Source: Blastocatellia bacterium
GTDB taxonomy: Bacteria > Acidobacteriota > Blastocatellia > Chloracidobacteriales > JADJPF01
DNA: 64,000 bases
Reading direction: 5' to 3'
Assembly: GCA_016713405.1 (NCBI GenBank)
Contig: JADJPF010000007.1
Coordinates: 186,001 to 250,000, forward strand
The notes below the pieces were generated by a model, which was not told the origin of the DNA, did no database searches, and was given only the letters and a program-made list of their open reading frames with translations. Position 1 is the stretch's first letter, and each line of letters begins with the position of its first letter. A program made the translations under genes and the position numbers. Of the stretch, positions 47,901-57,026 are shown piece after piece.

Positions 47901-48167
47901 TTCCATTACCATATATTCAAACTCTGGAGTTTCTCCTATTTCATAGACGGTAAGAATATAAGGATGGTTGAGGGCTGAAGCTGCACGAGCTTCAATTAGA
48001 AAACGGCGTTTAACTGTTTCATCTTTTGCTGCTTGAGGAGGGAGAATTTTAATTGCTACAACACGACCTAAACGGTTGTCACGGGCTTTATAAACCTCTC
48101 CCATACCGCCTTGACCCAGTTTAGCAATAATCTCATATTGAGCAAATTGTTGCCCTATTAATTCCAT
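44982..48167 (-). CDS. Ser/Thr kinase with TolB-like and TPR domains
   Basis: A 1061-residue kinase. The kinase domain is about 8-270: GQGGMGEVY, VAIKIL, IIHRDLKPEN, DFGLAK and GTVGYLAPE, all intact. A membrane helix lies near 375-395 (LFRLVVVSLVAMLTTTLVF). The outer region begins with a TolB/CsgG-like N-terminal domain (SLAVIYFENISQDEELKWLE, RGLAEMLTTNLAQI), followed by a long TPR superhelix from about 545 (AVEFEKAVAIDPNFAMAYLQ, AAIIAFQQTVKLDPDYLEGH, ALLEYKKALEIKPDFINYYP). The order kinase, membrane helix, TolB-like, TPR is a standard acidobacterial architecture and is shared with the gene at 57027. Probably senses periplasmic partners through TPR. Confidence 0.88.
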   Translation of the reverse strand: MELIGQQFAQYEIIAKLGQGGMGEVYKARDNRLGRVVAIKILPPQAAKDETVKRRFLIEARAASALNHPYILTVYEIGETPEFEYMVMEFVNGITLREHLAKSHLKLSEALDIFLKIAEGLDKAHQAKIIHRDLKPENIMLTKDGFIKILDFGLAKLEYEFAEKPATDELKSDPNIIQGTVGYLAPEMIQCQPADIRSDIFAFGVMFYEALSGHLPFDGRNLGAKLVATLQYNPPDISEFRADLPQEIVNLTNKTIAKNPDDRYQNLSPIVEILRAIKLEIEVETSISSIRNPPEFLEKIRKNNSGDIVIKLADSDRTIANSINKITSSTDVSTTKKIDIKQATANTFYLTSLTKTKLFRLVVVSLVAMLTTTLVFTFWQNSKTIPINNLPISNNKNLEKFSLAVIYFENISQDEELKWLERGLAEMLTTNLAQIEAFDIVSSQQIYELVARVNNNEPKNLNREKVLEIAQQTHVPAFVTGTILKIGKRIRLTINLQDTASGKIIFSDKIDGENINDIFSIVDELTVKLTNHFGIKNTNKPDISISEVTTSSITAYKHYEQGVEKSLQLYLSDAVVEFEKAVAIDPNFAMAYLQLGLAKLRLEDEKGTRAAISKAVELIDRVASKEKLYIRGLEALIEGQSEKRIEIFKEITERFPKDKEAFRQLGTAYLSDEQLDAAIIAFQQTVKLDPDYLEGHNRLAYAYAAKGNFSQAIEHASKYVLARPNEPNPHDTMGDIYLLAGQADKALLEYKKALEIKPDFINYYPYWKIAAAYRVLNDLDQAEAYYRKQLALKDKNLGGADSIKSLAMIALLRGNKEDTIKYFTSAIEDELDRGTRPMAVLTYVELALFYLEMGDLTKAKQALNNSQKLMEDASSQLDLFSRYNDRNVELNYIKLLIALGELEKVEIEIEKFLQLNKKSYTQFSAAMLKLYAKASLAEARKNYSLALDLWLELRKQSGIEHNYQLAIGRCLFMLERYSEAQVEFTKLANAPMVMHQQSASPIGTEVILDNLKANYYLGKIAEIQSNLPQAKKHFQYIVSRWQSEKIPISEVAYSEKFLKNN

Positions 48168-48245
48168 AACAATAACTTATCGGCAATTGAATAGAAGCGT
48201 ATCACTCAAAAGACTAAATTTTAGCTAAAATTAACAAAAAAATAA

Positions 48246-49481
48246 TTATTTGTAGTCAGAAAGATTATTTTTTTTAGCGTTACTAGATAAATGTATGAAG
48301 TAATAACTAATAATTAGATTCACTACTTCATTATAATTTTTAATTCCAGATTGAACACGATTAGCTTTTAAGTAGGTATGATTTACTTTTTCAGAAACTT
48401 TACTTAATGCACCAGAGTAGTAATTCCAAAAATGAGACATAGCTTTTAGATCTGTCCTTGGCCCGGAGCTAAGTTTTTCAATAGTGTTTTGGTAATGTTC
48501 TGGAGCAACTAAATATAAAGTATTAAGTAAATGTATTGTTGCCATTAAGTAACCTGAATAGCGAGAGTAGGAATCTTCAGATTTAATACAAATTAGTAAG
48601 GCTAAAAAATTAGCTTCATCTTCTAAAGCAAAACCACGTTGATGAGCTTTTTCATGTGCTAAGGTAAAGGGTATTGAACAATCTACTTGTGCAACATTAA
48701 CATTTGGTTCGCCGGTTAATGGAATAAATATTCCAGAAATTCCAAAACGGCTCATAAAAGTAGAGAGATAGACAGCCTTAGCTGGCCCATAATTTCCCTT
48801 TGCCAAATAATTTAATAAAGGTTCTTTTTGAAATGATCTTTCAATATTGTCATTTAGTTTTTGCCAAGTTATAGGTATTTGGCTATGAGAAATTTTAGGT
48901 GTTAATAAATTGTTATTAAATGCTTTATCTGCACTAGCTAAGTAAAAAGTTGGTGGGGTAGCTTCTCTATAACTTTCATTAGTAGCTTCAATGAATGCTT
49001 GGCAAACCTCTAATAATTCTTTAGTGTCTACCTTACGACTTGGTAAATTAAGATTTTGTGCTAAAGGCTGTTTTTGGTAGTTTAGGCCCCAAAGAAAAAG
49101 AAAAAGAAGTAAGCCTGCGCTAGTGAAAACGCTTAATTTCCAAAGTGAACTTAAAATAAGCTCTTTTGCTGGAGATTTCTTTAGATAAAATTTTCGTATT
49201 TGCCAAAATAACCAACTAGGTAAAACTATTAGTATTACTAACAGTATAAGTTCAGCTAAGGAAAACCAAATTAATTTATTAATTAGGCTTAAAAATTGTG
49301 CAATATAAGGGTAAATTATTTGATGGTAATATTTCTCTATTAAACTAGGGTGACTACTAGCAGATAATTGTAAAAATATAGCTGAAGTTAGAAATAATAA
49401 AGGTATTAACCAACAAGTTAATTTGTTGGTTAGTTTAGGTTTTTTATTTGCTAAATCTTTAATTTGTTGGTTAGTTTCCAT
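48246..49481 (-). CDS. DUF3810 membrane protein, possible metallopeptidase
   Basis: I use ATG 49481 rather than the TTG 18 bases earlier; neither has a clear ribosome site. Three membrane helices at about 20-40, 63-90 and 100-130. The soluble part carries the DUF3810 signature with a zinc-metallopeptidase-like HExxH motif: PFTLAHEKAHQRGFALEDEA, where HEKAH and a downstream Glu could bind zinc. Other family features are VNVAQVDCSIP and YSRYSGYLMATIHLLN. Members are predicted integral membrane proteases; no substrate is known. Confidence 0.82.
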   Translation of the reverse strand: METNQQIKDLANKKPKLTNKLTCWLIPLLFLTSAIFLQLSASSHPSLIEKYYHQIIYPYIAQFLSLINKLIWFSLAELILLVILIVLPSWLFWQIRKFYLKKSPAKELILSSLWKLSVFTSAGLLLFLFLWGLNYQKQPLAQNLNLPSRKVDTKELLEVCQAFIEATNESYREATPPTFYLASADKAFNNNLLTPKISHSQIPITWQKLNDNIERSFQKEPLLNYLAKGNYGPAKAVYLSTFMSRFGISGIFIPLTGEPNVNVAQVDCSIPFTLAHEKAHQRGFALEDEANFLALLICIKSEDSYSRYSGYLMATIHLLNTLYLVAPEHYQNTIEKLSSGPRTDLKAMSHFWNYYSGALSKVSEKVNHTYLKANRVQSGIKNYNEVVNLIISYYFIHLSSNAKKNNLSDYK

Positions 49482-49761
49482 AATTAATAGTTTGAGCAAA
49501 ATTATAGCTTAGAGCAGCCAAAGGTCAAGAAGCAGCTTTGTAAGAGTAATTTTTTGATGAAAAAAAATCTATAAGTAGTTTATATTGAGAGTTCAATTTG
49601 AGTTTTAAGTAAAAAAGTATCAGTATTTTGATAGGACAGAAAAATAGATATTTTAACTTATATAATTTTGTGATTAACTATTGATTCTTGATAGCTTGGC
49701 ACAATAATTAGCAGTAAGCTATACTGCAAAGAATTTTAGAGTTGCTATTACGGAAGAGAAA

Positions 49762-52700
49762 ATGTCAGCAAAAGATCCTAATCAAGTAAAATATGCCATT
49801 GCAGATTTTCAAATGTTTTTAGCCGGCAAACGCGCCCCAGCTTTGATTGGTCAATCACTTGCTACTATTATTCGTCAAGTTGATATACAACAAGTTGCTT
49901 ACTTAGTGCTTGAATGGGCCAGAAATAATAAAGAACAATATATAGTAGATTCACTAGTTTCAGCCCGTAATAAAGTTTTTGATATTTTTTTCTATCGTGT
50001 AGTTAAATTTGAAAGAATACATAAGTTTTTTCCTACCTTTGAACAAACTTTAATATCTATTTGTCCTAGCCCAGAAAATGCCCATTTAGCTGCTCTTTTT
50101 CAACAGTTTAAGTGGCAAGATATCCGTCCTATAGGTACTATTCGGGATCAACGTTTTGTTATAGAAAAACGCCAAGAAATAAAAGTTGAAGCAGAAAAAT
50201 TTAATGAAGATGTTTATAAAAATGCTACTTTTAGCGTCCTTTCTGCTGATAAAAAATATAGTTTTGCTGATGAAGCTACTAGTAATCAAATAGCAGGTTA
50301 TCAAGAAAAAGTTAAAGAAATATTTTCCGACTTTGTTGATTTAGTTGAAGATAAACAACAAAAGAAAGAAATTCTACTTGCTAATGAGTCGGATAAATAT
50401 AATAACTACCAAAAGAAAGAAGCATTTAAGATAGAGCTATATCTAACTCAAATGTTAGATTTAGCAATTGCTTTATTTAATGATGATTTCTTTTATCAAA
50501 GTATACAAATTTTTACCATAATTAGAGAACTACGCGATCAAAATAACTTAAAACTATCAGAAATTAAGAAGTTTCAAGATAAAGCAGAACTATTTAGTAT
50601 GCAAAAGCTAGAAGATGCTGCTAATAATAATGCTAATTGTCTTTTAGTAAAACAAATAGTTAGTTTATTTAACCATTGGCAGCCAGAAAGAATTTTAGTT
50701 CAACTTCAAATAGAAGCTAATCGTCGTATTCGTAGATTCTTATTAAAACTACTAGAATGCTATGGTAAGGATGTTTACCATATACTTGTAGTAGAGCTAA
50801 GTAGCAAAGCAGCTAGTTTACCTTGGTGGTATACACGTAATTTAGCCTATATTTTAGGTCGCATTACAACTGACAATGACACAGTTAAAAATCAAGCTGT
50901 AGAATTACTATGTAGTTATTGGCAGCCCAAAGCACAACGCCAATTAATTAACCAAATTATTACTACACTAGGTTCAATAGGCACAGATTTAGCTTGTGAG
51001 CGTTTAATAGAACGCTTAAAAATAATTGAGCCTCAAATAGAAAAAGACAAACAAAGTGCTGAATATTACCAAAAAATAATACCTGCTTTACTTTCTATTG
51101 AATCTGAACGCTCAATAGAAACTGCGTTGGAATCTTGTTTAAGACAAGAACAACTAAGCCAACATATAGATAAATTTCCTAGAGCTTATCTGTCTGATAA
51201 AACAATACAATATATTGCTGGCAAAATACGTAAGGAACTTCAAAAGATAAAATATACATTTTCTTTATTAGGTGATAAAGAAACAGCTTCAGAACTACTT
51301 AAAATTATTGGTCATATGGCTAATGAGCCAGTAAAAACACTTTGTAAAGAAATAGTAAAAGCTCTACCGGGTAAACATAAACTTACGCAAGAAGCAGAGA
51401 AAATACTTGCTCAACCTACAGCATTAGGTCTTTATGCTCGTGATAAAAACATCCAAAAACTCGCAACACTTAAAAATATTCCAGAAGCAATATGTCAAAT
51501 CCTAGAAATATCAGGTAGTGGAAAATTAGCTATTATTACAACTGATGGAGTAGAAAGCGAAATTGACTTTGAACGAGGACAAGCAACACGCGCTTTTGTA
51601 CGGGCTTTTTACTTAGAAGGGGATAATGCTTTCTATTGGTCTTTTTTACTAGATCCCCGCGATATTGAACAGATTTATTTTAATTCTCCTCCTAGTCGTA
51701 GTGAGCCTAATATAAGTCGCTCTACAGAAAATTTAATCTCTGAAGGTTCTGTTCAACGAGGTCAAATTTTACAAATTGCAGGTAAATATGTTTTACCTGA
51801 ATCTAAATTCCGACAAAAACAAGTTAATAGCTACTATACAAACTTTAATAACACTGATGCACCAGACAAATACCAGCGTGTTTGGGATGCTTTAATAGCC
51901 AACACTGATATTGCTAGCTTACAACAAGCTACACATCTTTCTAAACACGATGTTTATAAAATTCTCTTTTATTTCTTAAAACAAAATATGTTAATTGTTG
52001 ATGGAGATGAAGAGAAAGAGAAACTTGTTGATATTGAAAGCGGTTTAGTCACCCTAACTGCTACTTTACAACGTATAGAACGCCGTCCAGTAATGTTTAA
52101 CTACTACCGCACATTTGCTGAAATCTGTGCTGATTTAATGCGTTCTATAGAAGATGATGTAATACGTTTTGCTATTGGGGTACTGCGTAACTACTGTTTG
52201 GAGTATTATCAAAGCCGTAAAGTTTTTACCTCTGTTAATATAGAAATAGGACAACAAGTATTAGAATGGGTTGCTGGTTATGTACAAAACCCTAGTGCAG
52301 AAAACCGACAATCTTTACTAGATTATATTAGCTTTACTTTTCGTATTGAAGATGCTTCTCTTCAACCACTGCCTGCACCGCCTCCAGAAATTGATGAAAA
52401 TACAGCATTAGAAAAACTTGAAAATATTGAACTAGGTAATGATCCTTTAGAAGGTGGAGATGAATTTGATGAATCTATGCTAGATGATGTTTTTGGCTCT
52501 CTTGATACAATTCTTGGTTCAGGTATAGGGGTAAGTTCAGGTGAATTTGGTTCAGAAGATGGCACAGGTTTAACAGATGCAGAAGATGCAATGATTAGAG
52601 ATCTTTTTGATAATATTGCTCTTGCTTATGTAAAACCGCTGAAAGATTATGTTAGAGAGTTATACCGTAATTGGGAAGCAGAACGTCCAACATCGCTAGA

Positions 52701-53481
52701 ATGGACTGAAATTATTGAGCCAATTTTTTCTTTACTTTCTGGAGCATCAGCTAAAATGGGGTATCAACAAATTTCTGATGCAGTAAAAGATATGGAAAAA
52801 TTGGTAATGGATGATAAAAACTTAGCAGAAACACAAAGCCGAGATAGTTTTGACCAAATGGCTGCCCAGCAAATAATTGTTGCTTACCAAAAACTAGCAG
52901 AACTCCAACCAAAAACCTTTGCTTTAGCTGTTTCAGAACAAGACTTAGAAGACAAGAAGGAAATTCTTATTGTTAAATTTGTCTTAAAACAAATCCCAGA
53001 AGTTACAGAAAAAATACTAAGTAAAATATTGTTTGCAGGTCTTAATACTTTTGATAAATTTATGCAAACCAATGTTGATGAAATAGCCGCCTTAACAGGT
53101 ATGGCTAAACAATTAGCAGAAGAAATTTATCTAAAGTTTTATCAATACCGTAATATTTACTATCAAGATGATCCAGATTATAGTAGTAAATTTATGGCAA
53201 TGTTTGACTTAAACCTAAGACTCTTAAAACAAATGCACGAAGAAGTAGAAATTTTGATTTTAGATGAGCAGCTAGGAAGAGAAGGCGTAACTGCACATAA
53301 AGAAGAATTAATAGCAGATCGGCAAAGAATGCTTTGGTCATTGTTTATTTTACTTTGTATTAAGCAAGAATACGATTTAATAGAGACAATTCAACAGTCT
53401 GTTTTTGATGTTAGAGTTCAGTTACTAGATGATTATTTCTGTCGTCTAGTTCTGACTTATACAGAAACAGCAGTTGCTTAA
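49762..53481 (+). CDS. Large cytosolic protein with HEAT-like and DUF4388-like regions
   Basis: 1239 residues; ribosome site GGAAGAG. The first 180 residues are mixed. About 300-470 looks like HEAT/armadillo repeats (KLLECYGKDVYHILVVELSS, LAYILGRITTDNDTVKNQAV, IITTLGSIGTDLACERLIER). About 555-650 resembles DUF4388/PATAN (IPEAICQILEISGSGKLAII, SEIDFERGQATRAFVRAFYL). A following segment (DALIANTDIASLQQATHLSK) looks like a winged helix. The C-terminal 350 residues are helical after an acidic linker (about 880-945). Proteins of this build act as signalling scaffolds in delta-proteobacteria and acidobacteria, but no function is established. Starts a four-gene run ending in a kinase. Confidence 0.65.
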   Translation: MSAKDPNQVKYAIADFQMFLAGKRAPALIGQSLATIIRQVDIQQVAYLVLEWARNNKEQYIVDSLVSARNKVFDIFFYRVVKFERIHKFFPTFEQTLISICPSPENAHLAALFQQFKWQDIRPIGTIRDQRFVIEKRQEIKVEAEKFNEDVYKNATFSVLSADKKYSFADEATSNQIAGYQEKVKEIFSDFVDLVEDKQQKKEILLANESDKYNNYQKKEAFKIELYLTQMLDLAIALFNDDFFYQSIQIFTIIRELRDQNNLKLSEIKKFQDKAELFSMQKLEDAANNNANCLLVKQIVSLFNHWQPERILVQLQIEANRRIRRFLLKLLECYGKDVYHILVVELSSKAASLPWWYTRNLAYILGRITTDNDTVKNQAVELLCSYWQPKAQRQLINQIITTLGSIGTDLACERLIERLKIIEPQIEKDKQSAEYYQKIIPALLSIESERSIETALESCLRQEQLSQHIDKFPRAYLSDKTIQYIAGKIRKELQKIKYTFSLLGDKETASELLKIIGHMANEPVKTLCKEIVKALPGKHKLTQEAEKILAQPTALGLYARDKNIQKLATLKNIPEAICQILEISGSGKLAIITTDGVESEIDFERGQATRAFVRAFYLEGDNAFYWSFLLDPRDIEQIYFNSPPSRSEPNISRSTENLISEGSVQRGQILQIAGKYVLPESKFRQKQVNSYYTNFNNTDAPDKYQRVWDALIANTDIASLQQATHLSKHDVYKILFYFLKQNMLIVDGDEEKEKLVDIESGLVTLTATLQRIERRPVMFNYYRTFAEICADLMRSIEDDVIRFAIGVLRNYCLEYYQSRKVFTSVNIEIGQQVLEWVAGYVQNPSAENRQSLLDYISFTFRIEDASLQPLPAPPPEIDENTALEKLENIELGNDPLEGGDEFDESMLDDVFGSLDTILGSGIGVSSGEFGSEDGTGLTDAEDAMIRDLFDNIALAYVKPLKDYVRELYRNWEAERPTSLEWTEIIEPIFSLLSGASAKMGYQQISDAVKDMEKLVMDDKNLAETQSRDSFDQMAAQQIIVAYQKLAELQPKTFALAVSEQDLEDKKEILIVKFVLKQIPEVTEKILSKILFAGLNTFDKFMQTNVDEIAALTGMAKQLAEEIYLKFYQYRNIYYQDDPDYSSKFMAMFDLNLRLLKQMHEEVEILILDEQLGREGVTAHKEELIADRQRMLWSLFILLCIKQEYDLIETIQQSVFDVRVQLLDDYFCRLVLTYTETAVA

Positions 53482-53667
53482 TTAGAAAATCTATTTTATT
53501 TTTTATAACCTTCAAAAAATGCTTAATATGAAGGAACTTAAGACTTATAGTTTATTCCTAACGGATGTGTAAAGCTGTAAGATATGTTATTATTTGGCTA
53601 AATACAAATCTAACTTCTTTAATATCACTGTATTTAAAGAAGCAAGAATTTAGTAATCTAGGTTAAG

Positions 53668-56557
53668 ATGCAAACTTCTAATGACAAAAATAAGAAGGTT
53701 TTTCTGCGTACAACAAAAGACTCTGGTCTTACAGAAAATCCTTCTGAAGAAGATATTGACCGGGAATTACAAGAAAAACTAGCTTCTCTAGGTATTAGTC
53801 TTAGTGGTGTTAGTGAAACTTCTTCAACAAGAACAACACAATCTTTACCAAATAATTTAGGAGATAAACACACCACAACGCTTGATATTGGTGAATTAAG
53901 AAATGCTCTTAAACAACAAATCAGTATTGCAGAAATAAAAACAGAAGTAGAAAAAATTATCCGTCAAATAATGGGGTTGGCCCTATATTAGAAGGTCAAA
54001 CCAGGATCTAGAACTACGTGCCGCAGCCTTAATGCTTCCTTATTGCCGGGAGTATATTCCAGATTTTCCTCCAGGTGTTCGCCCAGCAGAATTTGCCGTA
54101 GACTTAAACCTTCAAGATATTATTGACTTTCATTCTGACCTTTCAGATCTTGCCCCTGTAGAAATAGATGAAATGGTAGAACAATATGCAGTTCAAGTTA
54201 TTCAAACTCTACTTAGCCATCCATTAATCCCACAACAAAATGCAAAGAAAATAGGGGTAGACCTAAAAACTACGGCTCTTAAAGATCAACGTGGTACAGC
54301 AATGTACTCTAGTGGGGATGCTCAGTTTTTAGAAATCTTATTTGGTGAGCATAAATTACTAGAACGAGGTGGAGAAATTGGACTATTAGCAATTTTAATC
54401 TCTGCTAAAAAATGGAATAAAATTGATAGTGATACTCTTTTTAACAATGCTGTTTTATATACTTTGGAAGCAATGGCAAAAAAACGAGGTATTCCTGGCA
54501 TTTTACTACGTAGTCAAGGAGATGATCACCCGGTTGCTTATATACTCTCTGAGTATATTGCCCATAGTATTGACCACTCCCTAGAATCACTAATTAAATT
54601 TATAGAAGATTTTTTAGTAGTTACTTACAATGCTATTAATATTGCAAATGAAGAATTTATCCATAATATACAAGAAAATTATCTACCAAAAATAAAAATA
54701 ATCTTTCGTAATGCTATTCATCAGTCATTTGATCGATTTGTAGAAACCTTTCGCCGAGAATACCAAAATTCACAAAAAACTATTCGTAGCAAAGTTTTTT
54801 TTCTTAAACGTGTTGGTGATTTATGTGAACTTTCCTTTTATACCTATGAAGCTATTAGAGTACTAGAGTCAAGTTCTGGTGAGGTTTATGCCAGAGAAAA
54901 CTTAGATGAAGGTACTAGGCATTATGCTGGTCGTAATAATATTCCTTTAGATGAAACTTCAGATATATTATCACAAAAAAATATGTTATCTGAACTACTT
55001 CTATTTAGCTTAAAACAAAGGTGTTCTTTACGTGAAAAAGGAGCAGATTCAGCACACTTTATTTCTAAATTAATGAATGATACTTTGTTTTTCCTGGATA
55101 GTTTACGTAGAGTTTTTGATCATGGCTATGCACGTGGGCGTGCTACTTCAGCTAATGATTATAGTAGTTGGGAAGAGATAGTTACAGATTGTTCTCGTGG
55201 TTATGCAAGGCTGTTTTTTGGTCGTAACTTAAATGATTTGGAAAGATATCATTTTGAAAATATTTATAAAAGATTATTAGAAAAGCACTTATCATTTTTT
55301 GATTTACAAGGCCCGGGGCTATTTCCTGTAGATTTTAAGCTAGAAAAAATCTCTAAAGTAACTAAGCCTGAAGATATATTAAAAGAAAAATTTCTTCAAT
55401 TTTTAGTTGCACTTCATCAAGCCTTACTTAATTTTAATCCTGAAAAATCAGATGATATTATTAAGGTAAAAGAAGATTTAAGTGTTTTATCTAGGTCTGC
55501 TAGTGAAAGCAATTTGTCTGTAAAACAAAATAATACAGCTACTTTTACTCTTGATGCAGTACAAACACGTATATTTTTATCACAAAGTGAGTTGCCTCTA
55601 TCAGAATATACCTTAGAGGCACTACTAACAGCAGTTAGCCCAGATGCTAAAGATAAAACCATAGTTCAGCAAGCCTTAAGAGCTTCTATTGAAATGGTTG
55701 AAAAGGGCAGAATAGTTGAAGAAATAGCATCTTTAACAAACTTTTTGCAAAACTTAAGGCAAAGAGTTAGTCTTCTTATTGGGCTTAATGACCAAGAAAA
55801 AGAACAATGGTTTAATAGCATTACTGCTGGCTTAAAAGACTTAGAACAAAGTGATCCTATCTCTATATCGTCTTATGGAATAATACTAAGTGAAATAGAT
55901 GACTGGGAATTAACCCATGAACGTATATTAAATGAATGGAAAAATCCAGAAACTACTATTTTACGGTTGCAACAAATCTTATTTATATTATTACTTAAAC
56001 ATAGTAGTGCAGAAAGAAATAGTTTGGTTGACCAATATCAACGTTGGATTAGCTTAAATACTTTAGCTAGTGGTTCAGTACGTCGGAAGGTTTTAGAAAG
56101 ACGCTTGCAATTATTGATGGCTTTTTCGCGTCAAGGCACAATTAGACTAGGGTTTTTACGCTTTCTTCTTTCAATGATGCGCTATGTCCAACTTTCTTAT
56201 CAAATTACTAGTTGGCAACAACCAGAAGCTTATTTGCTAGAAGATATGTTAGCCGTAGAAACACCTGTAAAACGTATACAGGAAATTATTATAGTTCTTT
56301 CTACTAAAGAACCTATAGAGGTAAATAAACTGGTAAAACAATTTACTAAAGTATTATCAGAGAGATTTCAACAAAGTGCTTCTGGATATAGTTACTATAC
56401 AGATGAAGAACGACTGCTTATGCAGGAACGCTTAAGCAAATTTGAGGCTATAAGCAAGCGTTCTAGTTGGGAAGCTAAGCGGGAAAGATGGCTATTTTCA
56501 TTAGGCCATTTTTTAATTCAACCAATGAAAAAACTTTCTAATCAAGAAAGAATATAA
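53668..56557 (+). CDS. Large helical protein of unknown function (two frame errors near 53980-54020)
   Basis: The reading begins MQTSNDKNKKVFLRTTKDSG, a disordered acidic N-terminus, and leaves frame at about 53975. The next frame reads VGPILEGQTR, and a further single-base loss returns to DLELRAAALMLPYCREYIPD, continuing to 56557. The total is about 960 residues, almost all predicted helix (KPEDILKEKFLQFLVALHQA, WFNSITAGLKDLEQSDPI), with no membrane segment. I recognise no domain. It lies 187 bases after the HEAT-like gene and 29 bases before a TPR gene, so the three probably belong together. Confidence 0.62.
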
Positions 56558-56586
56558 ATAAGATAGTTTTTAAGGAGATTATAACT

Positions 56587-56913
56587 GTGCCAATTTCGCC
56601 TAAAGAAAGACTTGCTTCACTACAAGAGTTACTAACACAAAATCCCAAAGACGCTTTTGTTCATTATGGTTTAGCAGATACTTACTATAAATTAGGTGAA
56701 TTAGAAAAATGCGCTGAATATGCAGAAAGCTACATAAAATTAGCTGATGATGAGGGAGCAGTTTATCGAATTTGGGGACATTCTTTGTTAAGGCTTGGAC
56801 GTATGGAAGAGGCACGAAAAGTTTTTGAGTTAGGGATTTCGGCTGCTGAACGGCATAATCACCCAGGTATGGCAGATGAATATAGAGATACTATAGAAGA
56901 CGAATTTGAGTAA
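56587..56913 (+). CDS. Small TPR protein
   Basis: GTG start with AAGGAG eight bases upstream. 108 residues with about two and a half tetratricopeptide repeats: LTQNPKDAFVHYGLADTYYK, CAEYAESYIKLADDEGAVYR, LLRLGRMEEARKVFELGI. Third gene of the run; it may bridge the two large proteins before it and the tandem kinase after it. Confidence 0.8.
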   Translation: MPISPKERLASLQELLTQNPKDAFVHYGLADTYYKLGELEKCAEYAESYIKLADDEGAVYRIWGHSLLRLGRMEEARKVFELGISAAERHNHPGMADEYRDTIEDEFE

Positions 56914-57026
56914 AAATTATAAGGAAAAAATAATTTTGGCTTTAGATAGTTGCCTAAACTTTTAGCGGCAGGTATTATGGGTTTTTCCTTAAAAAAGTTT
57001 TATTTTGAGGCTTGTTAGATAAATTT